Positions 26,404-34,223 of a stretch of 64,000 bases of DNA are shown piece after piece. A program made the translations under genes and the position numbers. The DNA lies in contig CAVYYU010000003.1 in NCBI GenBank assembly GCA_963772805.1, positions 1-64,000 on the forward strand, in the 5' to 3' direction. This DNA comes from Legionella_A sp963772805. Lineage in GTDB: Bacteria > Pseudomonadota > Gammaproteobacteria > Legionellales > Legionellaceae. The notes under the pieces are model-generated. The model was not told the DNA's origin, searched no databases, and saw only the letters and a list, made by a program, of their open reading frames with translations. The first letter of the stretch is position 1. Each line of letters opens with the position of its first letter.

Positions 26404-26590
26404 CGTTATGTTGTTAGATAGTACTTACGCGCGCGATAAAATTGAGCTAATATGAAATGCTAACTCATGATGATTAGACAGTAGGTTGGTGATTCATGTG
26501 GTTAGGTGAAGCCGCGCTAGTGATATAGGCGGTTAGCTGTTTATGTTTTATTAATGTACAAATACACTAAATCATCTAAAGGAGCTAGAC

Positions 26591-26878
26591 ATGAAAAAGT
26601 TAATTACTGCAATGGTTTTGTTATTCGGTGTTGCGATGTTTGCACATGCTGATACTACTGCCAGCACGGACTCTACAGCTACAGCACCTGCTGATAGTGC
26701 GGCTACAGCACCTGCTGATAGTGCAGCAACAGCGCCTTCTACAGCTACAGACAAGACCGCACCTACCGATAGCACAGCGACAGCTCCTGCTTCTACAGAT
26801 GATAGCAGTACTGATAAAGACAAAGATCCAGAAGCGGCTACTGGTGACTCATCTAACGGTGATTCATCTGCTGAATAA
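26591..26878 (+). CDS. Small exported Ala/Thr/Ser/Asp-rich protein
   Basis: 95 residues: a clear signal peptide (MKKLITAMVLLFGVAMFAHA, cleavage after residue 20) and a mature part of about 75 residues made almost only of A, T, S, D, P and later K, E, G. It has TATAPADSAATAP repeats and an acidic, probably unfolded tail. There are no cysteines or aromatic residues after the signal. AAAGGAG lies at ideal spacing before the ATG. I do not recognise it; an abundant periplasmic or secreted spacer-like protein is possible. An equally long minus-strand frame covers it but is a repeat shadow. Confidence 0.7.
   Translation: MKKLITAMVLLFGVAMFAHADTTASTDSTATAPADSAATAPADSAATAPSTATDKTAPTDSTATAPASTDDSSTDKDKDPEAATGDSSNGDSSAE
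26678..26725 (+). repeat. Tandem 24-base repeat in small exported protein gene
   Basis: Two adjacent 24-base copies (26678-26701 and 26702-26725) differ only in the last base and encode ATAPADSA twice. Further imperfect ACAGC(T/A) units follow. Unit length is a multiple of three, so copy change would keep the frame. Confidence 0.75.
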
Positions 26879-27107
26879 GCCTTAATTATGTCCCCTCTCT
26901 TTTCAGAGCGTTGCTGCATATAAAAAGACCGCTAAATTTCACCGTAAGCTGATGGATTTTAGTACTTGGGTTATTTATGCAGCGATCCACTTTGTAAAGG
27001 GAGGGGATTTCAATCCTGCCAAATAAAATCAACCTTGTAACAACTTGGGTATAAACCCCATTATCGGTTAAGATAGGCAATTCACTTCATCATGATAACT
27101 TTCCATA

Positions 27108-27860
27108 ATGAGCGACCAACAAAAAAAAACCCATTTTGGTTTTCAATCTGTACCTTGGAATGAAAAAGAAAAAAAAGTCGGTACCGTTTTTCATTCGGTT
27201 GCCAAGAACTATGATTTAATGAATGATTTGATGTCTGCCGGTGTTCACCGCTTATGGAAGCAATTTACTATTGAATTAAGTCGCGTGCGTCCGGGGCAGG
27301 TGATTCTTGATCTGGCTGGTGGAAGTGGTGATTTAACGCGATTATTCTCAAAAAAAACAGGTGTTGCCGGACGAGTTGTTTTAGCGGATATTAATTCGGC
27401 CATGCTCGCAGTTGGCCGCGATCGTCTGCTTGATGAAGGTCTGGTCGACAATATCGATTACGTGCAGGCAAACGCGGAACATCTACCTTTCGCAAGTGAC
27501 AGTTTTCATTGTATCACCATCGCCTTTGGCTTGCGGAATGTAACGGATAAAAATGAAGCGTTGCGTTCGATGTACCGAGTTTGCAAGCCTGGAGGTAAAG
27601 TGATGGTGCTTGAGTTTTCAACGCCAACTTTCCCGGGTTTAAAACCAGTCTATGATTGGTATTCATTCAATGTGCTGCCAAAAGTGGGACAATTATTTGC
27701 TAATGATGCAGCAAGTTACCAATACCTGGCTGAATCAATTCGCATGCATCCCCCTCAAGATGAGCTTAAGCAAATGATAGAACAAGCTGGATTTGAAGAC
27801 TGTCATTATTATAATTTAACCGGCGGCATTGCGGCGTTGCATATCGCTTATAAATATTGA
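27108..27860 (+). CDS. ubiE: Ubiquinone/menaquinone C-methyltransferase UbiE
   Basis: 250-residue SAM-dependent methyltransferase of quinone synthesis. Diagnostic pieces are HFGFQSVPWNEKEKKVGTVF, KNYDLMNDLMSAGVHRLWK, the SAM motif ILDLAGGSGDLT, FGLRNVTDKNEAL and VLEFSTP. Length matches E. coli UbiE. It opens the ubiE-ubiJ-ubiB-tatA-tatB run, a conserved gammaproteobacterial order. Confidence 0.97.
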   Translation: MSDQQKKTHFGFQSVPWNEKEKKVGTVFHSVAKNYDLMNDLMSAGVHRLWKQFTIELSRVRPGQVILDLAGGSGDLTRLFSKKTGVAGRVVLADINSAMLAVGRDRLLDEGLVDNIDYVQANAEHLPFASDSFHCITIAFGLRNVTDKNEALRSMYRVCKPGGKVMVLEFSTPTFPGLKPVYDWYSFNVLPKVGQLFANDAASYQYLAESIRMHPPQDELKQMIEQAGFEDCHYYNLTGGIAALHIAYKY

Positions 27861-27867
27861 GAACGTT

Positions 27868-28485
27868 ATGATCAAGAGTTATACGTTAAAAGCGTTACAA
27901 AAGGCGATTAATCACGCCTTAACGCTGGATGAAACAATACCGGCCAAAATTGGTGCTTTGCAAGGCAAGGTTTTGGAAGTAATCATTAAGCCGTTGAATG
28001 TTAATTTTTTTATCTTTTTTAGCGAAAATGAGCTTCAGTTGCTTGCGGATTATGCGGGAACTGCAGATACGGTCATTGAAAGCAGTCCATTGGGGTTGAT
28101 TCGCCTAAGCTTGCTGCCGGCATCAAAAGTGCGTTCCATCTTTAATGATGAAATCAAATTAACCGGCGACGTCGAGTTAGGTCAGCATGTTAAAAAAATA
28201 TTTGATGAAATTGAGATAGATTGGGAGGGACATCTGGCGCAATTTACTGGAGATGTGGTCGCTTATCAAATGGGATCTTTTTTTCGCAAGGGCGTAGCGC
28301 TTAAGAAACAAGTTGATCAATCTTTGCGTCAAAATATAACCGAATATTTGCAAGAGGAATTGCGCATGGTTCCTCCACGAGAAGAGATCGATGATTTCTT
28401 CAGCGATATCGATGAATTGGCGCTAAGCGTTGATCGCTTGGCGGCCCATGTTAACCAATTAGCGGCTGCATATGAAACACATTAA
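27868..28485 (+). CDS. ubiJ: Ubiquinone biosynthesis accessory factor UbiJ
   Basis: 205 residues from the ATG at 27868, seven bases after ubiE; the longer frame from 27829 lies inside ubiE. The N-terminal half is an SCP2-type lipid-binding domain and the C-terminal third is a coiled-coil (SDIDELALSVDRLAAHVNQL). UbiJ and UbiK hold polyprenyl intermediates for the ubiquinone synthesis complex in the cytosol. Position between ubiE and ubiB is the decisive support, as the sequence family is divergent. Overlaps ubiB by 14 bases. Confidence 0.9.
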   Translation: MIKSYTLKALQKAINHALTLDETIPAKIGALQGKVLEVIIKPLNVNFFIFFSENELQLLADYAGTADTVIESSPLGLIRLSLLPASKVRSIFNDEIKLTGDVELGQHVKKIFDEIEIDWEGHLAQFTGDVVAYQMGSFFRKGVALKKQVDQSLRQNITEYLQEELRMVPPREEIDDFFSDIDELALSVDRLAAHVNQLAAAYETH

Positions 28486-30115
28486 ACAACTATTGCGCTT
28501 GCTACATATTAACTACATCTTGGCGAAAAATGGCCTGGATCAGGTTATAACCGGCATTCGGCTGTTTTCTCCTTTTCGTTTTGTGGTGTATCTCAATCCG
28601 TGGAATTGGTTTCGCGTCCAAAAGCTAACACGCGGTGAGGCAATTAGGAAAACGCTGGAAGAGTTAGGCCCTATATTTATCAAGTTCGGCCAAGCTTTAT
28701 CAACGCGTCCTGATATTTTACCGCCTGATATTGCGATGGAATTGTGCAAATTACAAGACAAAGTGCCGCCATTTGCCAGTGAGAAAGCATTAGCTATTGT
28801 TGAAGCGGCTTTTGGCCGTTCGGCGTTTGAGGTATTCGCTTATTTTGACGCAGAACCATTGGCATCCGCTTCTATGGCGCAGGTCCATGCGGCCACGCTA
28901 AAGGGTGGCGAGGATGTGGTGGTGAAAATTCTGCGTCCAAATATGCGCAAGATAATTGCGCAAGATTTAAGTATATTACACACCATCGCTAATTTGGCTG
29001 ACCGTTACTGGCCTGAAAGTAAACGACTAAAGCCCAAAGAAATTGTCTGTGAATTTGAGCGTAGCCTCTTTGATGAGCTTGATTTACAGCGTGAAGCGGC
29101 AAATGCCGGGCAATTGCGGCGTAATTTCACTAGCTCGCCACTGCTTTATGTGCCAGAAATTTATTGGGACTATGTCCATGAAAATCTTTTGGTGATGGAG
29201 CGTATTTATGGCATCCCGGTAGCTGATGTAGCTACGCTGAAAGAGCATGGGATTAACACTAAAAAACTCGCTGAACGCGGTCTCGAAATATTTTTTACCC
29301 AAGTATTTCGTGACTGTTTTTTTCATGCGGATATGCATCCAGGCAATATCTTTGTGTCGTTTCTAAACCCCAGTGATCCACAGTATATCTGCGTTGATTT
29401 CGGTATTATCGGTACACTGAATGAAAGTGACAAGCGCTACCTTGCGGAAAACCTACTTGCATTTTTTAACCGCGATTATCGTCGTGTAGCTCAACTGCAC
29501 GTTGAGTCGGGTTGGGTTGCCCGTGATACGCGGGTAGAGGCGTTTGAGAGCGCTATCCGCACGGTTTGTGAGCCCATTTTTGAAAAGCCATTGAAAGATA
29601 TTTCCTTTGCCTTGGTGGTCCTGCAGTTGTTTCAAGTGGCTCGTCGTTTTCATATGGAAGTGCAGCCGCAACTGGTGTTGCTGCAAAAAACGTTGTTCGC
29701 TGTTGAAGGGCTGGGACGACAACTCTATCCAGAGCTTGATCTTTGGTCCACCGCTAAACCATTCCTCGAAAAGTGGGTGCGTGAGCAAATGGGTCCTAAA
29801 GCTTTTTTGAAACATCTGCGTGAAAATCTTTCTTTCTTCGTTGAAGAGTTGCCACACATGCCGCGTTTGCTGAACGACGTCTTATTGCTGAGTAAGGAAG
29901 AAAAAATTGCGAGCATGCAAATCCGAGGTACGAACGGTGGTGTGCAGGATAATTGGTATAAGGGTCTTGGGTTCGGTGTGTTTGTGGCAATGCTGGCTTT
30001 CAGCGGCATGAGTTATCTTGATTTGTTAGATCATAAAAAATTAGCAACACTGGCATTAGGCACTGCCATCGGCGGCGGATTTATAGCACTCATGAATCGC
30101 AGAAACAGGAGTTAA
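28472..30115 (+). CDS. ubiB: Ubiquinone biosynthesis kinase-like protein UbiB
   Basis: 547-residue atypical kinase/ATPase of the ADCK/UbiB family needed for ubiquinone synthesis. Features: the KxGQ motif FIKFGQALSTRPDILP, the alanine-rich loop EPLASASMAQVHAA in place of a P-loop, VVVKILRP with the ATP lysine, the ExD-type helix EFERSLFDELDLQREAANA, FHADMHPGNIF catalytic loop and VDFGIIG. Two C-terminal membrane helices (about 492-535) anchor it. Complete and of normal length. Confidence 0.96.
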   Translation: MKHIKQLLRLLHINYILAKNGLDQVITGIRLFSPFRFVVYLNPWNWFRVQKLTRGEAIRKTLEELGPIFIKFGQALSTRPDILPPDIAMELCKLQDKVPPFASEKALAIVEAAFGRSAFEVFAYFDAEPLASASMAQVHAATLKGGEDVVVKILRPNMRKIIAQDLSILHTIANLADRYWPESKRLKPKEIVCEFERSLFDELDLQREAANAGQLRRNFTSSPLLYVPEIYWDYVHENLLVMERIYGIPVADVATLKEHGINTKKLAERGLEIFFTQVFRDCFFHADMHPGNIFVSFLNPSDPQYICVDFGIIGTLNESDKRYLAENLLAFFNRDYRRVAQLHVESGWVARDTRVEAFESAIRTVCEPIFEKPLKDISFALVVLQLFQVARRFHMEVQPQLVLLQKTLFAVEGLGRQLYPELDLWSTAKPFLEKWVREQMGPKAFLKHLRENLSFFVEELPHMPRLLNDVLLLSKEEKIASMQIRGTNGGVQDNWYKGLGFGVFVAMLAFSGMSYLDLLDHKKLATLALGTAIGGGFIALMNRRNRS

Positions 30116-30116
30116 T

Positions 30117-30278
30117 ATGGGATTAAGCGGCATCAGTCCATTATCATTAGTGCTGATTTTATTGATTGTTTTAGCCTTGTTTGGCACTAACAAGCTAAAA
30201 AGTATTGGCTCCGATCTGGGCGCTGCAATCAAAAGCTTCCGTCGATCGCTCAATGAGGATGACGAGACAAAGTCATGA
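30117..30278 (+). CDS. tatA: Twin-arginine translocase subunit TatA
   Basis: 53 residues: MGLSGISPLSLVLILLIVLALFGTNKL, one membrane helix followed by the FGTNKL hinge and an amphipathic helix (GSDLGAAIKSFRRSL), then a short acidic tail. This is the TatA/E form, forming the pore that carries folded proteins across the inner membrane. Starts one base after the ubiB stop and overlaps tatB (ATGA). Shorter than E. coli TatA because the disordered C-terminus is minimal. Confidence 0.93.
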   Translation: MGLSGISPLSLVLILLIVLALFGTNKLKSIGSDLGAAIKSFRRSLNEDDETKS

Positions 30279-30517
30279 GTGCCGGAGAATTATTACTGAC
30301 TTTGCTGGTCGCTTTGTTTGTCTTTGGTCCATCTAAATTACCGATGTTAGCCCATCATTTAGGTAAATTATTTGCAAAACTCAATTATTACAAGCAAAAA
30401 GCCGCAATGTTTTATCAATCACAATTGAACGAGCAGCAACTGCAGGAAAATATTAAAAAAGCGGAACAGGCGGATATAAACTACCGGCAGGAGAGCATAG
30501 AGCCAAAGATTGATTAG
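30275..30517 (+). CDS. tatB: Twin-arginine translocase subunit TatB
   Basis: 80 residues with membrane helix ELLLTLLVALFVFGPSKLP (E near the start and the FGPSKLP hinge are TatB marks), then an amphipathic helix and a short charged tail. Works with TatC in substrate recognition. It is about half the length of E. coli TatB. tatC is not next to it: the two genes at 30629-32435 separate it from tatC, which is on the other strand. Confidence 0.9.
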   Translation: MSAGELLLTLLVALFVFGPSKLPMLAHHLGKLFAKLNYYKQKAAMFYQSQLNEQQLQENIKKAEQADINYRQESIEPKID

Positions 30518-30628
30518 AACGCTGAGAAACCTTATTGGCATGTTTTGATTATCTCTAGGTAGTCCACTAGCCGCCAACTATGTTGTACTGTCCCATTGGC
30601 CGATCTGGCGGTAATTTTACCTGTGCGT

Positions 30629-31699
30629 TTAATCGACGCTTATATCGAGAATGATTCGATTGGCGACGTCATTATTTTTTAAATACTGTTGTAGAAATTT
30701 TTTTTCGACTAGAAATTGCTTGTCCTCCGACTGATTCGCTAAATTGAAACCCATTGAAATTAGATCGCCAGAGTCTGGTGCATCCTCCATGAGCTCCCAA
30801 CGTGTTAATGAAGCAATTTTCTGCAGCATTAATTTACCTCTGTTAATGAATATATCTATTTTTCTCAATGAATAATGACGCGAATCGATAATTTTGCCAT
30901 TGTGTTTATCACGATTATCAAATAACAAAAGAGTGGATTTACCTGGTGTTAGTGTATTTTCCTCAAGGTACTCACAAGAGCGCGCGTAAGACCATAGAAG
31001 TTGTCTTCCATATTCACCACCATTAATATCTTCAAATACCTCCAGACCCATGATGGCGTATCCATTATAAAATTTTATGGTACTTTTAAGGTTGGAAACT
31101 GCGACACTTTCTTTTATCGTAATGCTTTGAAAGTCAAAATTAAGCATTTCATCCCGGTCAGGCGCATGATTAATGAGATCTAGAATCCCGCCTATTTGCG
31201 CTGGATCAATAAAACCATATATTTTTTTTGTGGGCGTATTGAGGTCTTGAAGTGCTGAACAATGTACTTTGGTTGCTAATTCTTTATTAGTAGGATCAAG
31301 CTTAATGATTCCGGATGAAGGAATAAACGTACCTTGGGACAACTTTTTCCCAAAGGGTACAAATACTCCTTTTCCCATGTCCGTATTTTCCATATCACAG
31401 ATTGCCACATTGTCTTCAATGGTGTTTACCCATTGTAAAAATTGCGTTGCATCAAAATCGTTTTTATAGCTTCCATCCTGATTTTTATAACGCTTTATCT
31501 TCTCTAAATCAGCTTCTCTGGCATACAACCCTTCGGCCCAAATTTGTCTGTTAAGTCCATTTATAAATTGTGCTGTCGGGCTACTGTCTATTTTTATTTG
31601 ATTACAAGGAAGCGTGTTACCTACTATAAGTGTTGCAGGAGAATGGGGGGCAGGAAGAAGCGCAATTAAATTTTCTTGCTCTAAAAAAGAAAGGTGCAT
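30629..31699 (-). CDS. SET-domain-like protein (possible lysine methyltransferase)
   Basis: 356 residues, no signal peptide or membrane segment. Residues about 105-245 match the order of SET-domain motifs: MGKGVFVPFGKKLSQGTFIP (GxGxF, residues 108-127), then YGFIDPAQIGGILDLINHA with the NHA box at 177-179 and N187, then INGGEYGRQLLWSY at 225-238 (the I-x-GE-x-L-x-x-Y box with a candidate catalytic Tyr238). Flanking parts are unassigned. SET methyltransferases are mainly eukaryotic; some Legionella and other intracellular bacteria deliver them to hosts. The gene is AT-rich, monocistronic, and inserted within the tat locus, which suggests acquisition. Function is inference from motif order alone. 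Confidence 0.6.
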   Translation of the reverse strand: MHLSFLEQENLIALLPAPHSPATLIVGNTLPCNQIKIDSSPTAQFINGLNRQIWAEGLYAREADLEKIKRYKNQDGSYKNDFDATQFLQWVNTIEDNVAICDMENTDMGKGVFVPFGKKLSQGTFIPSSGIIKLDPTNKELATKVHCSALQDLNTPTKKIYGFIDPAQIGGILDLINHAPDRDEMLNFDFQSITIKESVAVSNLKSTIKFYNGYAIMGLEVFEDINGGEYGRQLLWSYARSCEYLEENTLTPGKSTLLLFDNRDKHNGKIIDSRHYSLRKIDIFINRGKLMLQKIASLTRWELMEDAPDSGDLISMGFNLANQSEDKQFLVEKKFLQQYLKNNDVANRIILDISVD

Positions 31700-31976
31700 T
31701 ACTGGAGGGGTCCTTATAAAAAACAGTTAATATGAACGTTGTTAGGGATCCATAAATGTGCCTCTTTAAGCGCCTAATCTTCCTTGAAAAACCGAACATC
31801 TATTTTAAGCAACGAGCTGGAGTACTTCCGGCGTTTGTTAGCCAGGGTTGAGTGTATAGGTAAGCAATTTTAAAAACAAATTTGCTTTCATGCGTAATTA
31901 ATTTAGACTTACTTTCGTTGTAAATTGATAGGCTAGCCGCAATTTTTGTAAATTATGATTCAGGAGGAGATAACGC
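31700..31976. other. Divergent AT-rich intergenic region
   Basis: 277 bases between the SET-like gene and the coiled-coil gene. It is AT-rich with several promoter-like boxes, none distinct enough to call. A strong CAGGAGGAG ribosome site near its right end serves the GTG at 31977. Confidence 0.4.
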
Positions 31977-32435
31977 GTGACTAAAATTTCAGATTTGGTA
32001 TCAGCAGAATTTAAAGCGATGGCAATAGGTAATGAATTAGTAATCGAACGCGTAACTAATTATCTTGTTTGTAATCAAAAATTGACCAAACAGATTAATG
32101 ACCTCTTTGTTTTTAATGATGAAGGGACCACACAAGGCGATGTCGAGCGACTATTAGCCCTCATTCCGGCGAGCAACGATGATGAGGCGAAAAAATGTTT
32201 GGCCGATGCTCATCATGAACTCGGAAAAATTGTAGAAGCGGATTGTAAGTACAGATGTGAAGCCAAGCCGGCGAAGGAGGACTTGCTCGAGTTATCCCTG
32301 ATTGTTGCCGAGCAAAATAAAAAAATCGCCAGTTTAAATCAATCAGTCGCATCGCTTACTATCGCACTGGAGCGATTAAGCAACGCGGGTCATGGGCCGC
32401 GAGAGCAACCCCGTGGGTCAACTCCATTTTGGTGA
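31977..32435 (+). CDS. Small coiled-coil protein of unknown function
   Basis: 152 residues starting at GTG with a near-perfect AGGAGGAG ribosome site. Predicted soluble and helical: an N-terminal helical domain (about 1-95) with one CSx-poor loop, then a coiled-coil (about 98-138, LLELSLIVAEQNKKIASLNQ and onward) and a short Gly/Pro/Arg tail ending TPFW. I do not recognise a family. It is convergent with tatC (24 bases apart) and belongs to the two-gene insertion between tatB and tatC. Confidence 0.6.
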   Translation: MTKISDLVSAEFKAMAIGNELVIERVTNYLVCNQKLTKQINDLFVFNDEGTTQGDVERLLALIPASNDDEAKKCLADAHHELGKIVEADCKYRCEAKPAKEDLLELSLIVAEQNKKIASLNQSVASLTIALERLSNAGHGPREQPRGSTPFW

Positions 32436-32459
32436 GCGCCCATACTAGACAGTCGCTGA

Positions 32460-33179
32460 CTAGGTCTGCGGCTGTGCTGTCGTTGCCGATTTCGCAAACA
32501 CAACAGCCAAAATAATCCCCAATTCATAAAGCAGGCACAGCGGAATTGCCAGCATAACCTGTGACAGCACATCAGGGGGCGTGAGTATCATCCCCACGGT
32601 AAATGCGGTAACGATAATGTAAGGTCGTATTATTTTTAAGGTCGTAATTTCCAGTATCTGTAAGCGCACTAAGAGCATGCACAGCAGTGGTACCTGGAAA
32701 CAAACACCGAAGATCAATAACATGCGTGTTATAAAACTCACGGCATCGGCCATATCAGGCATCAAGCGCACTCCTGGTGGTAATGCATTAGCAAGAAATT
32801 GCAGCATAAAGGGCAGAACCAGGTAAAAACAAAACAAAACACCAATACAAAACAGAACCATGCTGATCACAATCGCCCCACCCAAGCCGGCACGTTCATT
32901 CGGATAAAGCCCAGGAGCCGCAAAACGCCAGGCATGAAATAACGCCAATGGCGCGCAGCCCAGCAAGGCGGCATCCGCGGCCAGTTTAATCGGTGTCAAT
33001 AGTGGTGAGGTAAGTTGCGTTGCAATCAGCGAATCTGATTTGGGTAAAGCCTGTAATAACGGTCTCATGAGGAAGTGAAACAAATCGGGAGCGAGGAAAA
33101 AAAATAGCAGGAACAAGCCCACAAAGCATGCGAACACAGACAGGGCACGACGACGAAGTTCGAGTAAGTGATTTAACAT
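32460..33179 (-). CDS. tatC: Twin-arginine translocase subunit TatC
   Basis: 239 residues from the ATG at 33179, where the product begins MLNHLLELRRRAL as TatC does; the frame to 33302 adds an unrelated extension. Six membrane helices, the FFFLAPDLFHFL segment, and the RFITRM-like SFITRMLLIFGVCFQVPLL stretch with the conserved F-E/Q-x-P motif (here FQVP). It is the receptor for RR signal peptides. On the opposite strand from tatA-tatB and separated from them by 1.9 kb. Confidence 0.93.
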   Translation of the reverse strand: MLNHLLELRRRALSVFACFVGLFLLFFFLAPDLFHFLMRPLLQALPKSDSLIATQLTSPLLTPIKLAADAALLGCAPLALFHAWRFAAPGLYPNERAGLGGAIVISMVLFCIGVLFCFYLVLPFMLQFLANALPPGVRLMPDMADAVSFITRMLLIFGVCFQVPLLCMLLVRLQILEITTLKIIRPYIIVTAFTVGMILTPPDVLSQVMLAIPLCLLYELGIILAVVFAKSATTAQPQT

Positions 33180-33308
33180 AGGCGTTTTTATAACATCAGG
33201 ATTACTAAAATCAAACCTATCATGGGTTACGAGAACTAACCAGAGGAGGCAGGCGTAGTTAAGGATATTTTTCCCCTTCCCACAAAGGAGAAAGTGTAAC
33301 ACGGTTAA

Positions 33309-33339
33309 TTGACGTCTATGTCCACGCTACGTGTATAAT
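33309..33339 (+). promoter_or_regulatory. Candidate ksgA promoter
   Basis: TTGACG (33309-33314), 19-base spacer, TATAAT (33334-33339), followed by the ksgA ATG at 33370. The spacer is one or two bases longer than optimal. Confidence 0.5.
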
Positions 33340-33369
33340 CAATATTTGCTTCAATAGTCAGGTAATTAC

Positions 33370-34140
33370 ATGGGACATCGTCCTCGCAAACGGTTTGGCC
33401 AGAATTTTTTACAAAATCAGCATGTTATTGATTCGATCTTGCGCGCTTTCCATCCGCAAGCCAGTGATCGCGTGTTGGAGATTGGGCCAGGATTGGGGGC
33501 TTTAACGCAGCCATTACTACGTGTTTTAGACTCGCTGACAGCGATTGAGATTGACACTGATTTGCAGGCTCGTTTGGCGGTTATGCCGCAGGCGGCGCAG
33601 AAATTGAACTTGATTGATGCGGATGCATTGACCGTTGACTATAGCCAATTCGGCGACCAGCTGCGGATTATTGGTAATTTGCCTTACAATATTTCAACGC
33701 CTTTATTGATCCATTTATTGCATTACACCGCTCATATTGAAGACATGTATTTTATGTTGCAAAAAGAAGTGGTCGAACGCTTGGCGGCGTCACCAGGCTG
33801 TAAGGATTATGGGCGTTTAAGCGTGATGGTGCAGTACCATTGTCAAGTCGAGCATTTATTCAACGTTCCGGCAGATGCCTTTTACCCCAAGCCCAAAGTT
33901 GAATCTGCTATTGTCTGTTTGACGCCTTATCGAACCTCACCTTACCCCGCGATTGCCTTTGAGGAGCTGGAGCGCTTAATGACATGTGCTTTTTCCATGC
34001 GTCGCAAAACGCTGGCCAATAATTTGAAGCCTTTACTTAGTGCTGCCGAGATAACGGCCTTGGGTATTAACCCTTTATTACGACCTGAGCAAGTTAATAT
34101 CAACGAGTATGTGCAAATAGCGAAATTTGTTACCAAATAG
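33370..34140 (+). CDS. ksgA: 16S rRNA dimethyladenosine transferase KsgA/RsmA
   Basis: 256 residues; dimethylates A1518 and A1519 in the 3' hairpin of 16S rRNA and acts as a late check on 30S assembly. Signature PRKRFGQNFLQNQHVIDSIL, SAM motif VLEIGPGLGALTQPL, catalytic IIGNLPYNISTPLLIHLL (NLPY) and the C-terminal FSMRRKTLANNLK are all present. Start of a ksgA-HD-apaH group on the plus strand; 83 bases separate it from the next gene. Confidence 0.96.
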   Translation: MGHRPRKRFGQNFLQNQHVIDSILRAFHPQASDRVLEIGPGLGALTQPLLRVLDSLTAIEIDTDLQARLAVMPQAAQKLNLIDADALTVDYSQFGDQLRIIGNLPYNISTPLLIHLLHYTAHIEDMYFMLQKEVVERLAASPGCKDYGRLSVMVQYHCQVEHLFNVPADAFYPKPKVESAIVCLTPYRTSPYPAIAFEELERLMTCAFSMRRKTLANNLKPLLSAAEITALGINPLLRPEQVNINEYVQIAKFVTK

Positions 34141-34223
34141 TGTATACTGTGTTCTGCTATGCAGATGGGTATTGATTCGACAACTGTATGGCTACACATT
34201 GAAACTAATATGCGGAGGTTGTC

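Noticed and set aside
26572..26919. 115-codon minus-strand frame with Val/Ala/Ser repeats
   Set aside because: Mirror of the low-complexity exported protein, which has the signal peptide and strong ribosome site.
30117..30517. tatA and tatB as a single TatA/E duplication
   Set aside because: The second gene has the E at the start of its helix and the FGPSKLP hinge of TatB, and follows the usual order.
32460..33302. tatC start at 33302
   Set aside because: The first 41 residues have no TatC similarity; the family start aligns with the ATG at 33179.
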